NCBI GenBank assembly: GCA_029204225.1
Contig: MU833139.1
Location: 1-60,688, forward strand
From: Diphasiastrum complanatum
Lineage: Eukaryota > Streptophyta > Lycopodiopsida > Lycopodiales > Lycopodiaceae
DNA length: 60,688 nucleotides
Direction: 5' to 3'
Position 1 is the first letter of the stretch. Each line of letters begins with the position of its first letter. Made by a program: the position numbers and the translations under genes. The notes beneath the pieces are model-generated. The model searched no databases, had not been told where the DNA came from, and saw only the letters and a list, made by a program, of their open reading frames with translations. Below are positions 46,625 through 57,560 of this stretch, piece by piece.

Positions 46625-48178
46625 CTAGAAATACTCCCTCTCAAACATATGATCAATATCCAACAAGAACTCATCAATGCTTGATCTCGAATTTCCACAA
46701 AGGTTAGTGAAAACAATGTCACCAATGTCACCATCATAAATCAAAAGATAGATTCCAAACTTTCCTTCCAACATGAAGTAGAGTAGGTGAAGATGAGTAT
46801 CAAACCTAATAAATCCAGCCTTCTTGAGCTCATAACAGACCTCAATAAGCTCACCAATGAGATCTCCCTTGCCTTGAAGAAATTGCCTCTCGATTTGCTC
46901 CATGTAGTCTTCTCCAACCAACCTTTTGCCATCTTGATCATGAGTGATCAGTTCACAATCATAGAATCCTTTGAGTTGATGAAGAGATGTGAGATCCATG
47001 CCTTGGATCTTCCCAAGAACCAATATTCCATTGCTCTTTCCTTCATAAGGCTCCCTCTTAATGATTGCATCATAAGAAGTAGAAATCTCAAAGACATTAG
47101 AAGCCATGAAAAAAATGATTAGTACCTTCAACATAAGGATGATTGAAGTACTCTCTTTTTTCAAACAAGAACTTCTATTCAATGTTTTAGGCAATGATTC
47201 ATTTGATAATGATTCTCCCTCACTATCATTCACAATGACATCATTCAAAGTAGATCCTACTTTGAACTCTTCACATACTTCTCTTCTTCTTGACTTGTGA
47301 CTATCTTCCTCACCAAGTCTCTTGATAGAACCATTTGATCTACTTTCTTTATGAAGAAATGTGACTCCACTTGCTGGAAAAATGACTTTCTTGGACTCAT
47401 CACAAAAGAATGTAGAAGAACCACCTCCTTCATGCATGCATCTAGCAACATCTTTTGACATATGATCAAAGAAAACATTAACAACAATCTTTTCCAAGGA
47501 AGAACCTTCACCTCCATTGATGAAGTTAGATCTTTCCTTACCTTTTGCATGCTTGCACTTGCCATGAAGAACCTTTGAAACACCATCATTATCCTCAAGA
47601 CTAGCCAAGTTAGCAAAAAGATGAACATCTCCAAGAAGCATATTAGATCTTGACCTAGATCTAGCATAAGGAAGCTTGTTAGACTTTGCATAAGATCCAC
47701 CAATCTTATTGATGCTAAAAGGGAACTTCGGAAAGTTGAGACCAATCTCCTTTTCCATTCCATCCTTTTTGTTAGCCATAACAAAAGCATCAAGCTTGAA
47801 AAGTATACCTTGTTTATTGCCCCTAGCAACCAAGATTTCTTCCTTCGTAATGAAACAAGCATCACCACCAAACTTTACAATGTATCCTTTCTCTATCATT
47901 TGACCAACACTTAACAAATTCTTTGAAAGTGAAGGAATGTAAAGAACACCATCAAGTCTTGCTTTCCTATTAGTAGAGAGACAAATAGGAATTGAACCAA
48001 TACCTTCAATCACACACTCACCACCATTGGCCATGTGAATTGCTTTCTTGGCTCCATCATAAGTGACCAAAGAAGTAAAGAACTCCTTGTGACTAGTCAT
48101 GTGTGAACTAGCTCCACTATCAATCCACCATGAATCTTTGTCACCTTCACTTGATATTGGACTTGAAGAACACGTCAA
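46625..48178 (-). CDS. Copia protease followed by a novel 350-residue region
   Basis: The 517-codon frame opens with a retropepsin (WWIDSGASSHMTS at residues 17-29, catalytic Asp20) and the usual post-protease segment (VLYIPSLSKNLLSVGQM, KQGILFKLD, to about residue 130). A normal copia would now show LWHxRxGH and the integrase zinc pair, and neither is here. Instead there is a charged, Ser-rich stretch (to about 340) and a more compact region (GKRLVGEDYMEQIERQFLQG, FIRFDTHLHLLYFMLEGKFG, LIYDGDIGDIVFTNLCG). It starts at TTG because gag and protease have been split by a one-base indel in a T run at 48175-48180. The related plus-strand element keeps DVFLMASTSSP in one frame there. Confidence 0.8.
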   Translation of the reverse strand: MTCSSSPISSEGDKDSWWIDSGASSHMTSHKEFFTSLVTYDGAKKAIHMANGGECVIEGIGSIPICLSTNRKARLDGVLYIPSLSKNLLSVGQMIEKGYIVKFGGDACFITKEEILVARGNKQGILFKLDAFVMANKKDGMEKEIGLNFPKFPFSINKIGGSYAKSNKLPYARSRSRSNMLLGDVHLFANLASLEDNDGVSKVLHGKCKHAKGKERSNFINGGEGSSLEKIVVNVFFDHMSKDVARCMHEGGGSSTFFCDESKKVIFPASGVTFLHKESRSNGSIKRLGEEDSHKSRRREVCEEFKVGSTLNDVIVNDSEGESLSNESLPKTLNRSSCLKKESTSIILMLKVLIIFFMASNVFEISTSYDAIIKREPYEGKSNGILVLGKIQGMDLTSLHQLKGFYDCELITHDQDGKRLVGEDYMEQIERQFLQGKGDLIGELIEVCYELKKAGFIRFDTHLHLLYFMLEGKFGIYLLIYDGDIGDIVFTNLCGNSRSSIDEFLLDIDHMFEREYF

Positions 48179-49032
48179 AAGAGATCACCACCACCTAGAT
48201 CCTCATCATTAGTAGTAAAGTTGATTTGCTTGCTACCTTCATCTCTTTGCTTCTTCAAACATTCATTTGCAAAATGCCCTTGGATTCCACAATAAAAGCA
48301 TTTCAACTTAGACTTATCTTTCTTTTTGCCAAAAGAAGAAGTTTCACCTTGATCTTGCCCTTTAGACCACTTGCCTTTGCCTTTGCCCTTGAACTTGCCT
48401 TTGATGAACATAGCATCCTCTTCATAATGAGATGTCGATGTAGATCCACGTCCTCTTGATTGAAGCCTATACTCCTCATTCACCAAGATCTCTTGCAAAT
48501 CCACAATACTTGGCAAAGTCTTTTGAGTAGCAAAACTTTGAACAAGATTAGCATGATCATCCAACAAGCCATTAAGTATAATTTGAACAAGCTCTACCTC
48601 CTTAATGCTTTCATCAATACATGCTAACTCATCATTGAATGCCTTAACCCTCAAAACAAAAGCATGAGTACTCTCTTCCTTCTTTTGAAAACTTTGAAAG
48701 ATTTGCCTCCTAATAGTAAGCACTCTTGATGTAGACTTGGATTCATAAAGCTTCTTCAAAGCTTCCCAAGCCTCCAAAGATGATGTGCACTTAGCAACTT
48801 CCTTGAGAAGTTCATTGGTAGCATTCATCTTAATCATGTGTAGAGCTTTCTTTGCTCTCTTGTCATACCTCACTTGATCTTGAGGTGCTTGAGGTCTCTC
48901 CTCCACACCTGCAACAATCTCCATCAACTCATTCATCTCCAATAAGGACTCCATCCTCACCTTCCAAGTAGAATAGTTGATTGAGGTAAGCCTATCATTG
49001 CTCTCCAACATAAATCCACCACTTGTAGCCAT
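48175..49032 (-). CDS. gag: Copia gag of the non-autonomous element, intact
   Basis: An ATG at 49032 (MATSGGFMLESNDRLTSINY) opens a full copia gag of 285 residues without a break. The open frame runs further up to 49101, but those codons have no ATG and no gag similarity. Visible are the gag core (WKVRMESLLEMNELMEIV, AWEALKKLYESKSTSRVLTI) and the FNDELACIDESIKEVELVQI segment. There is a basic Gly/Lys-rich linker and a perfect CX2CX4HX4C knuckle (CFYCGIQGHFANEC, residues 245-258). It should form particles and pack RNA. This is the best-preserved retroelement gene in the window. It is closely similar to the gag at 58170-58900. Confidence 0.92.
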   Translation of the reverse strand: MATSGGFMLESNDRLTSINYSTWKVRMESLLEMNELMEIVAGVEERPQAPQDQVRYDKRAKKALHMIKMNATNELLKEVAKCTSSLEAWEALKKLYESKSTSRVLTIRRQIFQSFQKKEESTHAFVLRVKAFNDELACIDESIKEVELVQIILNGLLDDHANLVQSFATQKTLPSIVDLQEILVNEEYRLQSRGRGSTSTSHYEEDAMFIKGKFKGKGKGKWSKGQDQGETSSFGKKKDKSKLKCFYCGIQGHFANECLKKQRDEGSKQINFTTNDEDLGGGDLF

Positions 49033-49634
49033 GTTGAAGTGACCTGATCTTCTTCTTTCAACCTGTTCCAATGCACAAAGCACTCTCTTGAATGTCAACA
49101 AATGAACTCAAGAAGAAATCACAAAGATATGGAACCTCTCAAGTCTCTTCTAGCCCTTCTAACTAGAAAATCAACACATAGAATAGTGAAATCTTGATCA
49201 ACCTATGATCTATCCTCAATCTAATGACTATTGCCACTTAATAAGATTGAAACACACTGAAATGAAGTTCAGTAACCTTAAAAACTAGAGATCCAATCAA
49301 AATTAGGGTTTCGACAAAATCACAAAAAATTGAATATCTCAAATTCTACATGCAATTTCTAGAAACTTGGTATATCTTCTTGTAGACTCCAATGAGACCT
49401 TCCTAATGCACCAAAAATCATCTAATTCCAGTAAGCCAAGTGTGAAATCGGAATTGATCAAGTATATAACCCTATATTGAGTTTTGACCTACAAAAGATC
49501 AATTCTACACATGCAAAAATGCTGATTTTGAGTAGAGATCAATCTAGCATGCTCTAGCATTGGTAACTCCTCCAAAATCCTTGCTAAAGATGGCTGATCC
49601 TTTCATAACCTGAAACACAAGAGCTCTGATACCA
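49033..49634 (-). other. Leader and tRNA-Met primer site of the non-autonomous element
   Basis: The minus strand at 49634-49624 reads TGGTATCAGAG, directly after the LTR end ...CCTTCACA. The 590-base leader down to gag has no ORF of note. Confidence 0.9.
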
Positions 49635-50288
49635 TGTGAAGGATTTCAGATCATTCAGGATCCAATCCATGTCCCAAATCTTTGGTTACAATAAGGAGCA
49701 AACCAACAATCCTGCCAATGTAGAAAAATCAGCATCTACATACAAAATGAGATGCAAACTCTAAGAGATATTGATGAAACATGAACCAAAACATAAAATA
49801 TGTTTTCTGTCCGTACAATTACAGTACCCTACTGTATTTCACACGTGCAGAACCGAAAATAGCAATAAATGATCATTCTACACATAGAATTGCAAGATAA
49901 CACCAAGATAGTGCACCAATGAGTAGTAGAACCCAAAGAGAACCATGTATAATGATGAAATGAGAGAGAGAAGAGAGAATATGTGTCTCTCCACGAGTTA
50001 CATCCTTTTATAGAGTTTTCAAACCCTATTTGGCCACTTGGCTTTCCCTCCAAAATGTAAACCCTACTATTTTTGGGTCTAGATTCAATGTACCCAAAGT
50101 TCAAATTTGAATCTCTCTCAAACTAGACTACCAACTTTCCCACACTTTCCAAAAGTGTTTATTGAATGTATTTTAAACTAATATAACTTCAAAAAGTTTA
50201 TCTCTAAGTCTAAAATGAGTTTTGGCCTCTTATTGACAATTAACCAAAATATGAATAAACTAGACTAAACTAGTTGAAATCTCTCACA
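49635..50288 (-). repeat. 5' LTR of the non-autonomous copia element, 654 bp
   Basis: Minus-strand ends are TGTGAGAGATTTCAAC at 50288 and CCTTCACA at 49635. A TATAAAAGGATG box is at about 50015-50004 and a GAGAGA-rich stretch at 49966-49980. The left end is set by the primer site. The right end is set by alignment with the second LTR at 50831-51481. Confidence 0.85.
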
Positions 50289-50786
50289 AAACTATCATAT
50301 GCAAGAGGTTAGTACAACAATGGAGTGTTGATAATGAGAATGTGTCTCATTGTCCAAATATAGAATACATGCAAAAGGTGTCCACAAAGAGTAAATCCAA
50401 TCACCTAGGTTGCACACAATTTGGAATTTTATGTACACCCCTCGATGGGTTGAGGTAGTCTACAACTTTATGTTAATTTACTTAAAAGACAATTGAACAA
50501 TAGTTGGGGGATATTTGATGTCTAAGAACTAATAGCCATATCAAATGCCAAGGTATGAAGGCTACTGATAGAGGGCATTGAAACAAGCTAAAACATATGA
50601 CATATACTTAGAAAGTCAAATCTAACATCACTATGCCACCTCCAATTACTAATCGTGTTTGGTATGTGAAACAAGAAACAAATTTTCTACAATCTGAAGT
50701 AGATGCATTGAATCAAGATGGCTATATGTTGGAGACATCTAGTCCATGATCTCATAATATTTCATGGTAGAAGAACATGATCGAAG

Positions 50787-50788
<2 letters not shown>

Positions 50789-50819
<31 letters not shown>
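50789..50819. repeat. C31 homopolymer
   Basis: Thirty-one C in a row, 11 bases before an LTR edge. Such tracts are rare in plant DNA. It could be real, or a polymerase or assembly artefact. Confidence 0.95.
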
Positions 50820-50823
<4 letters not shown>

Positions 50824-50830
50824 TGAGTTG

Positions 50831-51481
50831 TGTGAAAAGATTAGACCCAAAACATACTTGATGGATCTTAGATCTTTGGCTAAGTTGGAGTGCACATCTA
50901 GATTTAGCTACAAGATAGAATTCATCAAGATTAGCATGCTAGAATTGCATAATCACTAAGATCTGATCATAAATGTGAAAAGACAGTATGGTACTATTCC
51001 TTTCCATACAACAACAGCAGTCTATTGTCCTTCACATGTGTGGAAGCAAGATCAATCACAAAATCAACATTCTACACACTAGAAATCAAGATATCTTGAG
51101 AAATACACATGAGATGGACATAGAATCAAAAGAAAAAACTTATCCATATAAAATGTGAAAATCAAAAAGGTAGTTCTCCACACAGGTACATATGTTTATA
51201 GCATTCATAGTTCCATTTGGCCAAATGCCCTAAACTTGCCTTAAATGGTAACTGCTTGGCAATTCATCAAATAACCTAGAAATTCTAGTCTAGATGCAAT
51301 GTATCAAATCTAGCCCATTAGAATGGGTCCAAATCCGACCTCATCCATTTATCTACTTTTTGAAATAGTACAAACACTATTTAGGCCTTTATTGACAAAT
51401 ATAAACCCACCTCCAACTTCATATTTAATGTTGGCCTCCAAAAATGCCAAATAGCCAATGTAACTAGTTGACATTTTCACA
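50831..51481 (-). repeat. 3' LTR of a second, related element, about 650 bp
   Basis: The minus strand starts TGTGAAAATGTCAAC at 51481, directly after the purine tract GATTGAAAAGGGAG (51482-51495). The other end is placed at 50831 (TGTGAAAAGATT on the plus strand) by size and by alignment with the LTR at 49635-50288. The two LTRs align along their length but have diverged strongly. Confidence 0.75.
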
Positions 51482-51535
51482 CTCCCTTTTCAATCAGTTT
51501 TAGCATAATTTTAACCACACAACTTTGATCCAACT

Positions 51536-52640
51536 TTAGAATGATATCCATCCTAACCATATGCCTCTATAGTGTCTTTCATAATTGATATAGGGAATAG
51601 TGTCTATATTGGATGCTTCACTACTTCTTACATCAATTTTACACATCAAGATGTAACTGGAACATGAATAACCAAATAGAATGCAAATGCAATGATTCTT
51701 CGATGCTTCCAACTTTGAACTCTCTGGAAAGTAACAGAAAACAAACAATAAATGTGAGTAATCAACCAATGCTTGCATGTCTCCTCCATCTTTGTCCTTC
51801 CTTGATATGTACCCACCAAAAAAATCAATGAATGAGCCTCCATCTCCATCTTGCCACAAGATATCATCAACCCTTGGAAATACATGAGTAAAATAGTACA
51901 ATAATGATGATAATCTAGCTCCACATGACTCCATATAACTAGTAGATAGCATTAGTCCATCTTCAAGATCTACTTGACATAAGAATCCAGCTCCACATGA
52001 CTCCATATAGCTAATAGATAGCATTAGTCCATCTTGAAGATCTACTTGACACAAGAATCACAAATTCACTAAAAATTGACAATCTACAAGCATTGACACC
52101 ACATAGCTCACTTGAGAACTGAGTCATAAATATGTACAATAAACTTCCTTTAGCTTCATTTCCTTCAACAAAACCAGCCAAGAATTCTAGTACAACTCCA
52201 ACATCAAAATGATTCAAAACAATGTAGCTAGTTTCACCATATCTTGACAATTCGCACACATTCACTTGAGATTGCTCAAACCTAAGGTAGAACAACTAAA
52301 GTAAACTTGAAACACACATCCTTGCTGCTCCTTTGACCTTACTTGACTCTTCAATAACCTAAAAAAATAGATTCGAAGTGCCATGTCCATTTGACTTCCC
52401 TTTGATGCTCTTGACTAGCTCCAAATTGCCACCTTTCCTTTTGTGTAGTTGAAGCCCTTTGAGATCAATCTCTTGATCTTCCACTTGATCATAAAATCCA
52501 TTGAACAAATTTCTTTTTTTCAGATCCATTAGTTTCATCCATTCCATGAAAACCACCATCCACTTGCATAGCATCATCTACACAAGAAGATTCGTGAGAA
52601 ATGCAAAATGAGTAACTTCCACTTGCTTACCCTTCTCATG
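51536..52640 (-). pseudogene. Second copy of the novel hydrophobic tail domain
   Basis: The minus strand matches 45720-46530: LHKRKGGNLELVKSIKGK near 52440, VNVCELSRYGETSYIVL near 52260, VDDILWQDGDGGSF near 51870, FPESSK and CSSYILMCKIDVR near 51640. It carries an extra block of some 240 bases between EGNEA and VDDILW, including a perfect-register 72-base tandem duplication. Several frame changes break it. A polypurine tract and LTR follow, so this copy shows where the domain normally sits. Gag and protease are missing above 52650. Confidence 0.8.
51917..52060 (-). repeat. 72-base tandem duplication inside the tail ORF
   Basis: Units 51917-51988 and 51989-52060 are nearly identical, and 72 bases equals 24 codons, so the frame is kept (unit protein around GLMLSxSYMESCGA). 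Confidence 0.9.
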
Positions 52641-53799
52641 ATAAGTGAGCCTCAAAGGTTGTTGTCGGGGCTCTAAATCTTTTCGTGGCTATCCCATACT
52701 TATTTATGACATGATCTAATAGAACTCTATATGGTACTCCAAATACACACTATTTGCATTCAAGGCATGTCATAGCTTACTAAATTGTAAATGCAGTTTT
52801 TTTACTCTAATATATCATTCCTAGAAAAAAGAAGAAGCTTTAATCTATATTCTTTTGGGTGAAGTTATGGTGTTGGTGTAATTTAATGGGTTTTCATTAG
52901 TAAATGTTGTTGATAAGCATCCAATAACACCTACTATTTGATGATTTCAAATATGTTAGATTGCTATTAATGTTTTCTCATCTAACACATTTCATACCAT
53001 TTATGATGGACTTAACTCAATCAAGCTAATTAGCCAAAGTTCAATCATGTTTAATAGAGGTGTTACTACTGGTTTATTGGGTAACCTTTGATAGGTTTTT
53101 TGTATGTTCTGTACATTTGAGTGATCCACCCTAGAGGATAATAATGTGCATAATCTGAATACAATTAGTTTCATGAAGGCTAGTCTCCACTCAGACATAT
53201 TACTAATGGAGCAGATTTATGATAAAAAAGACTTTTATACAATTTGATGCATTCCCATCATATTGTTTATTATGCAAAGATCATACTATAGTATGCTATT
53301 TGTAAGCAAGAAAATAGTAAATAAATTATTTTTATTAACTACGTACCCCACGATAGACTCAAAACATTGTCTTTTAATCAAACAAATAAGATTCTCACTC
53401 ATTCATGAATCAATGAGCATGACTAGAGTCTAATCATACCACAATGCACACAGAATTGAAGGAAGAACTCCTTTATTGAGAATGCATGACTATGTGTGAG
53501 TGCAAGTAACTATAGCAGTCATGGTGAGTGCAAGTAACTACAACAATCATGTAGACCTACAATTTTACCTATTTGAAAAGACTTTAAATAATAACATTTT
53601 TTCTATAGTGATAGTTTATCATCAACAATGTCAAATTGTTGAGTTGATTTTGAAAGAGACTTTATAACTAAAAATGCTCAAAACTATAAATTTACTCCTT
53701 TATCTATGAAATATCATAAATTGAAATTACATCAATAGGTATACAGATAGATTTTTTGAGCTATGTCAGTAGTATAAATGTTAGTGGCGCATTTTTTCT
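52641..53799. other. No recognised gene
   Basis: AT-rich DNA with no coding similarity. Confidence 0.45.
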
Positions 53800-54070
53800 A
53801 ATACTTCTTCAGAACGTTGAGGTATTACTTTATTATGGAAGCCCACAACAGTGGTCATGCATGAAAATCTCCAATTCATCATCTAAAATATCACTAAAAT
53901 TTTGTGAATCTTTGGTGCGTGTCGCATAATCCCAAAGGCATCACATGATATGCAAATATCTCAAATGTTGTGAAATATAGTCCGTTGAGAAATATTGGTT
54001 TTGCCTAGCCAATTTTTCTAAGACCTAGTCTCATTTAATGCTAGTTTAATTTGTTTAGATTGGTTATAAA
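53800..54070 (-). pseudogene. Trace of a Ty3/gypsy reverse transcriptase
   Basis: The minus strand holds a weak but ordered RT signature in shifting frames: FTTFEIFAYHVMPFGLCD near 53965-53910 corresponds to the gypsy motif ending in VMPFGLxNAP. Remnants of the following helix come next (near 53860). The catalytic YxDD is not recognisable. Very old. Confidence 0.5.
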
Positions 54071-55457
54071 GCAATAAGATTTTTTATCTTGCAAATCCAT
54101 GTGCATTTGAGTAGAAAGGTACTCCAAAACATAAGAAAAGGTGATACCAATTACATGATGACTTAAATTATGAGATGAATATCGATCCTTGAAGGATCAT
54201 GTAATATGACCATGAACTCATTTTTCTTTATTTACACGCTTGTTATTTTTATGACAACTTTGACATCCTTTCAACATTCAAGAAATTTTCATACTAAACA
54301 ATTTAGAATTCATGAGTATTTTGATAGTTTTCCAATTGAGCCCATTTTTTTTGTGGTCATATCCACCAAGTACAAGAGAACTATCACCATCAAAACCCAT
54401 TACCAACAACTTCTTCAATGTTGACTTCATGATACCAAATCCTCCAATAGCATTTTTTAATCAATGGCATGTTCATGGTGGGGTTTCAAATGCACCAAGT
54501 TTCTTTGACTCTAGTTGTTATTTGGAGGTGGAAGCTCATGATGTTGTTCTAGTGGGTAGAGTGGGCATTGAAAATACAATACTTTCATGGCTCATGATTA
54601 AAGATTCCCCAATAGTACTTTAATGGCTTCAAATAAGTCATTTCATGACACTAGAAAATACAATTGAACAATCTTGATGCCCATTGTATTTCAAGACAAT
54701 CTCACTAATATGAACACCTTAAACTGTTTCTTATTAAAGTTTATTCATTTACATAACTCAAAGAAATAGGATACTTCTGTACACATTGCAAGTACAATTT
54801 CAAAATTATAACAATCACAAAGAATCTAGGAAGACACTTTCACAAACAACTTCTTCATTTACCCACATTTGCCCATTCAAATAAGTTGTTGATTTGAGAT
54901 CATTTTAATCTGGTTATGATGCATTGAATACTTATACTTTTATTTTTTTAAAAAAGTTTTGACTGTTTTGTAACCACAATAAACATACTATTGGAATATA
55001 TACAAATGAACAAATCGATAAACTCAATAGATGAGAGGCTCAAACCATAGTTTTAAATAAAGTTTAAGTTCTAACTAGGATGTGACTAAGCAAAACAACA
55101 AGACCCACCAAGATCACACTAGTTGAATCAGCTTAAGAATTTCCTCCCCACATTCATTGAGCCTAAGAACAAAGAAATAGTGTAGCAAGACTAGAAGTTC
55201 AATGGGATAAAAACTTCTTGATGCTATGTGTATGTACCACAACTAACAAGATTGGAAAAGTTGACAACAACTTTTGACATTACAAGAATTCAAAACTTGA
55301 AAAGGGCCTTTCCAAAGTATGCTTTCATTCATTTTTAAACTTTGGCTTCCACATGAACCAATAGAAAGATCTGAAAATGAAATCTACATAATGTGACTCA
55401 TTGGGACTAGCAAATTGATTTATAACTTTTGGATTTTTTGAATTGTCCGCCAGGTAG
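54071..55457. other. No recognised gene
   Basis: AT-rich. A plus-strand open frame at 54312-54623 lies on or next to the old gypsy remnant and has no similarity I know. Confidence 0.4.
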
Positions 55458-55459
55458 CT

Positions 55460-55495
55460 CTTGTGAAATTGTAAAAGCCATCTATCTTGAGGTTT
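55460..55495 (+). repeat. 33-base copy of the TGTGAAATTG LTR start
   Basis: TGTGAAATTGTAAAAGCC and the next 15 bases equal the reverse complement of 19128-19160 exactly. It lies inside the region that should be the leader of the element whose LTR begins at 55518. Confidence 0.85.
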
Positions 55496-55517
55496 AGTAC
55501 TGGTCTGATATACCTCT

Positions 55518-56761
55518 TGTCGAAAAGTGGTGTGTATAAGATAGGTCGAACTCGAAAAGAAACGACCTCGAATAAAAAAAAATTCGAACATCTAGAAAGA
55601 AAACTTTTCGTGCATGGTGGAATACACTATCTTCCTCTTTCTCAATGCATGACTACGCCTATCAATTTCAAACGAAAACAATAGTGATAGAAATCATGTT
55701 TGATCTTATAGTAACTAACTTTGAAATCATGAATACTACAGTGATTACATAGCCAAACAATTAAGCATTGAATTATCAGACAAATAATTTGTCGCGAATC
55801 ATTCACGAATCACTACACGAATAATTAGTTGCAAAGAACTACAGAAAATGCATACGTTCTGAGATGAAGTTGAACGCAATAAAATATAGTATTGATTCAG
55901 TATGAAAACGAAACAGAAGCAAATGAGTACAATAAGTTGCGGATCGAAGCCCGTACTCTATGCTATCTTTGAAGGGCTAAAATGAATGTTTGAAGTAAGC
56001 GCAATGTTGATAAACAATAGCGCAATAGCAATCTCTAAAACAACTCTAAGAAGTGAGCTAGAATGCTCAAGAGTGTTCAAGCTCGCAGGCTTGAGAGAGA
56101 GAGAGCTAACTAATCAAAGGCTTCTTCTTAACTTCTTGGTAAACTGTATGAATATGAACAACTATATTCAAACTAAGCAATTAGGTCGTCAAATGCGATC
56201 GCCAGTTGGTTGGTGTCCGCTGGCATCCATCCAGTTCCTTCTCAGTGATTGCTGACAAGCGGTGGAATTGGCCATAAACAGTCTGTCTGCATAAATGAAC
56301 TAGAACTATCACTATGCAGAAATGAACTAAAACTGCCACACGCGAAAAAGGCGACAGTGTCGAGATTTTGTAAAAAATGCTACAATGTCCTTAAATCTCA
56401 TTTGGAGTAGCCCCAGACTTTGCCAGAGTCATTTCCTTAACATTTGAGGCACTTTGGAAAAAGCAAAAAATGTGTCTCTGCATATTTACTCGTAAATCCT
56501 GACAGGTGACAGTGTCGCTAAAATGTGAAAAAGATGACACTGCATTTTTACACGAGATTCTTGACAGACGAAAAATGCAAAGTGAGAGAAAATGAAAAAG
56601 CGACACTTTAGTCAAACTCCGTGTATTTCTGCAGACTGTGTAAAAACACATGTAATTTTGCAGACTGTGAAAAGACACAAAAAAATACATAGGTTTGGAT
56701 AAACAATGGATGAAGATTAAAACCGATTAGTCGATTAGTAAGAAAGAGAATAATCCAACAC
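55518..56761 (-). repeat. Copia LTR of the TGTTGG family with both tract and primer site
   Basis: The minus strand starts TGTTGGATTATTCTC at 56761 and ends TTTTCGACA at 55518. It matches 22062-23121 along most of its length. A polypurine tract (minus AGATTAAGGGAGAG, 56762-56775) precedes it. A damaged primer site (minus AGGTATATCAGACC, near 55501-55515) follows it. Confidence 0.85.
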
Positions 56762-56775
56762 TCTCCCTTAATCTA

Positions 56776-57560
56776 AATCCTTGAATGGCTTGACCTTCAA
56801 ACTTAGTTCTACACAGAATCTTCTAGAGGGCAAGCTAGAATCTTGATTTTGGTGAGGAGATTTGATCCCAAACTTGGTAGGGGTCCAAATCCGTACTATT
56901 CCACATGTGTGGACACCTCTGAACCTGCATTTAATGTCAAAATATTGAAAAATCTATCTAATGTTGTGAGTATGGGTCCTAAGAATGCCAAAGATGAATC
57001 GAGCTCTTTTGGCTTAGTAAAGACCCATCTTAGAATAAAATATTCATGTAGGTAGAAGTAGAAACTCGAGCTACCATAGGAATTGCCATTTGTACTTTAC
57101 ATGCCACATTTAATGCATGAAAAGACTATGTGGCACAATTAGACATAGTGAGGTGGCTTGGATAAGTCTAGATAGCTTGAGAGGTGGATCCACAACTCCA
57201 ATTCAACTCAAAATAGGAGAAGAGTCCATGGATCTATATATATATATGTGTGTGTGTGATGTACTCTCATTGAGAAAATGATGAAATTTGTGTGTAATGC
57301 AAATTGGAGACAAGCTCTTTGTGCCCTCTCTCTCTCCACGAGTTTTGTACTTGCTATTTTCTCTCTCTAGCCGAGTAGAGGCATTTATGATGCTTAGTCT
57401 TATGATTTGTTGACAAATATTGCTTGTAACACAATAATATTGCTTGTATGATCAGCTTTCCTATTGACAACCAATGCTAGTCTGATCTTTATGGTGTTAT
57501 TGTGCTTACGAGATCAAAAATACATGTGTAGGGCGTCCGACACATGTGAATTCAGCATTT
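56776..57560 (+). other. Probable 5' LTR region of the plus-strand gag-protease element
   Basis: The left 60 bases are the minus-strand copia RNase H end (LLTKI near 56860). Beyond this the sequence looks like an LTR in plus orientation: ACACATGTGTGGACAC-type words near 56900, a (TA)n(TG)n run at 57235-57259 serving as a possible TATA region, and CT-rich blocks near 57326-57373. A possible eroded primer site (TGGTATTCATTTGATCC) is near 57569. Edges are not fixed. Confidence 0.45.

Larger units (their letters stand above)
45692..49032 (-). mobile_element. Non-autonomous copia-like element: gag-protease plus novel ORF
   Basis: The minus-strand body of an element with 5' LTR 49635-50288, primer site 49624-49634 and leader 49033-49623. 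It encodes gag (49032-48175), then protease, a long novel frame and a hydrophobic tail (48178-45692), which share one reading frame broken only by three stops. No integrase, RT or RNase H motif is present anywhere in 2.5 kb after the protease. The 3' end is damaged: the tail runs directly into a TATAAAAGG box of an LTR, so polypurine tract and the start of the 3' LTR were deleted. A second copy of the tail at 51.5-52.6 kb keeps these parts. Confidence 0.85.

Noticed and set aside
46787-47300. Plus-strand frames of 111 and 64 codons
   Set aside because: They are exactly antisense to the novel frame of the minus-strand element.
48170-48185. Programmed frameshift between gag and protease at a T run
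   Set aside because: The related element at 58.9-59.1 kb reads through this point in one frame, so a one-base indel is the simpler reading.
54206-54623. Two overlapping plus-strand frames as a possible small gene
   Set aside because: No recognisable domain. They lie next to an old gypsy RT trace on the other strand.
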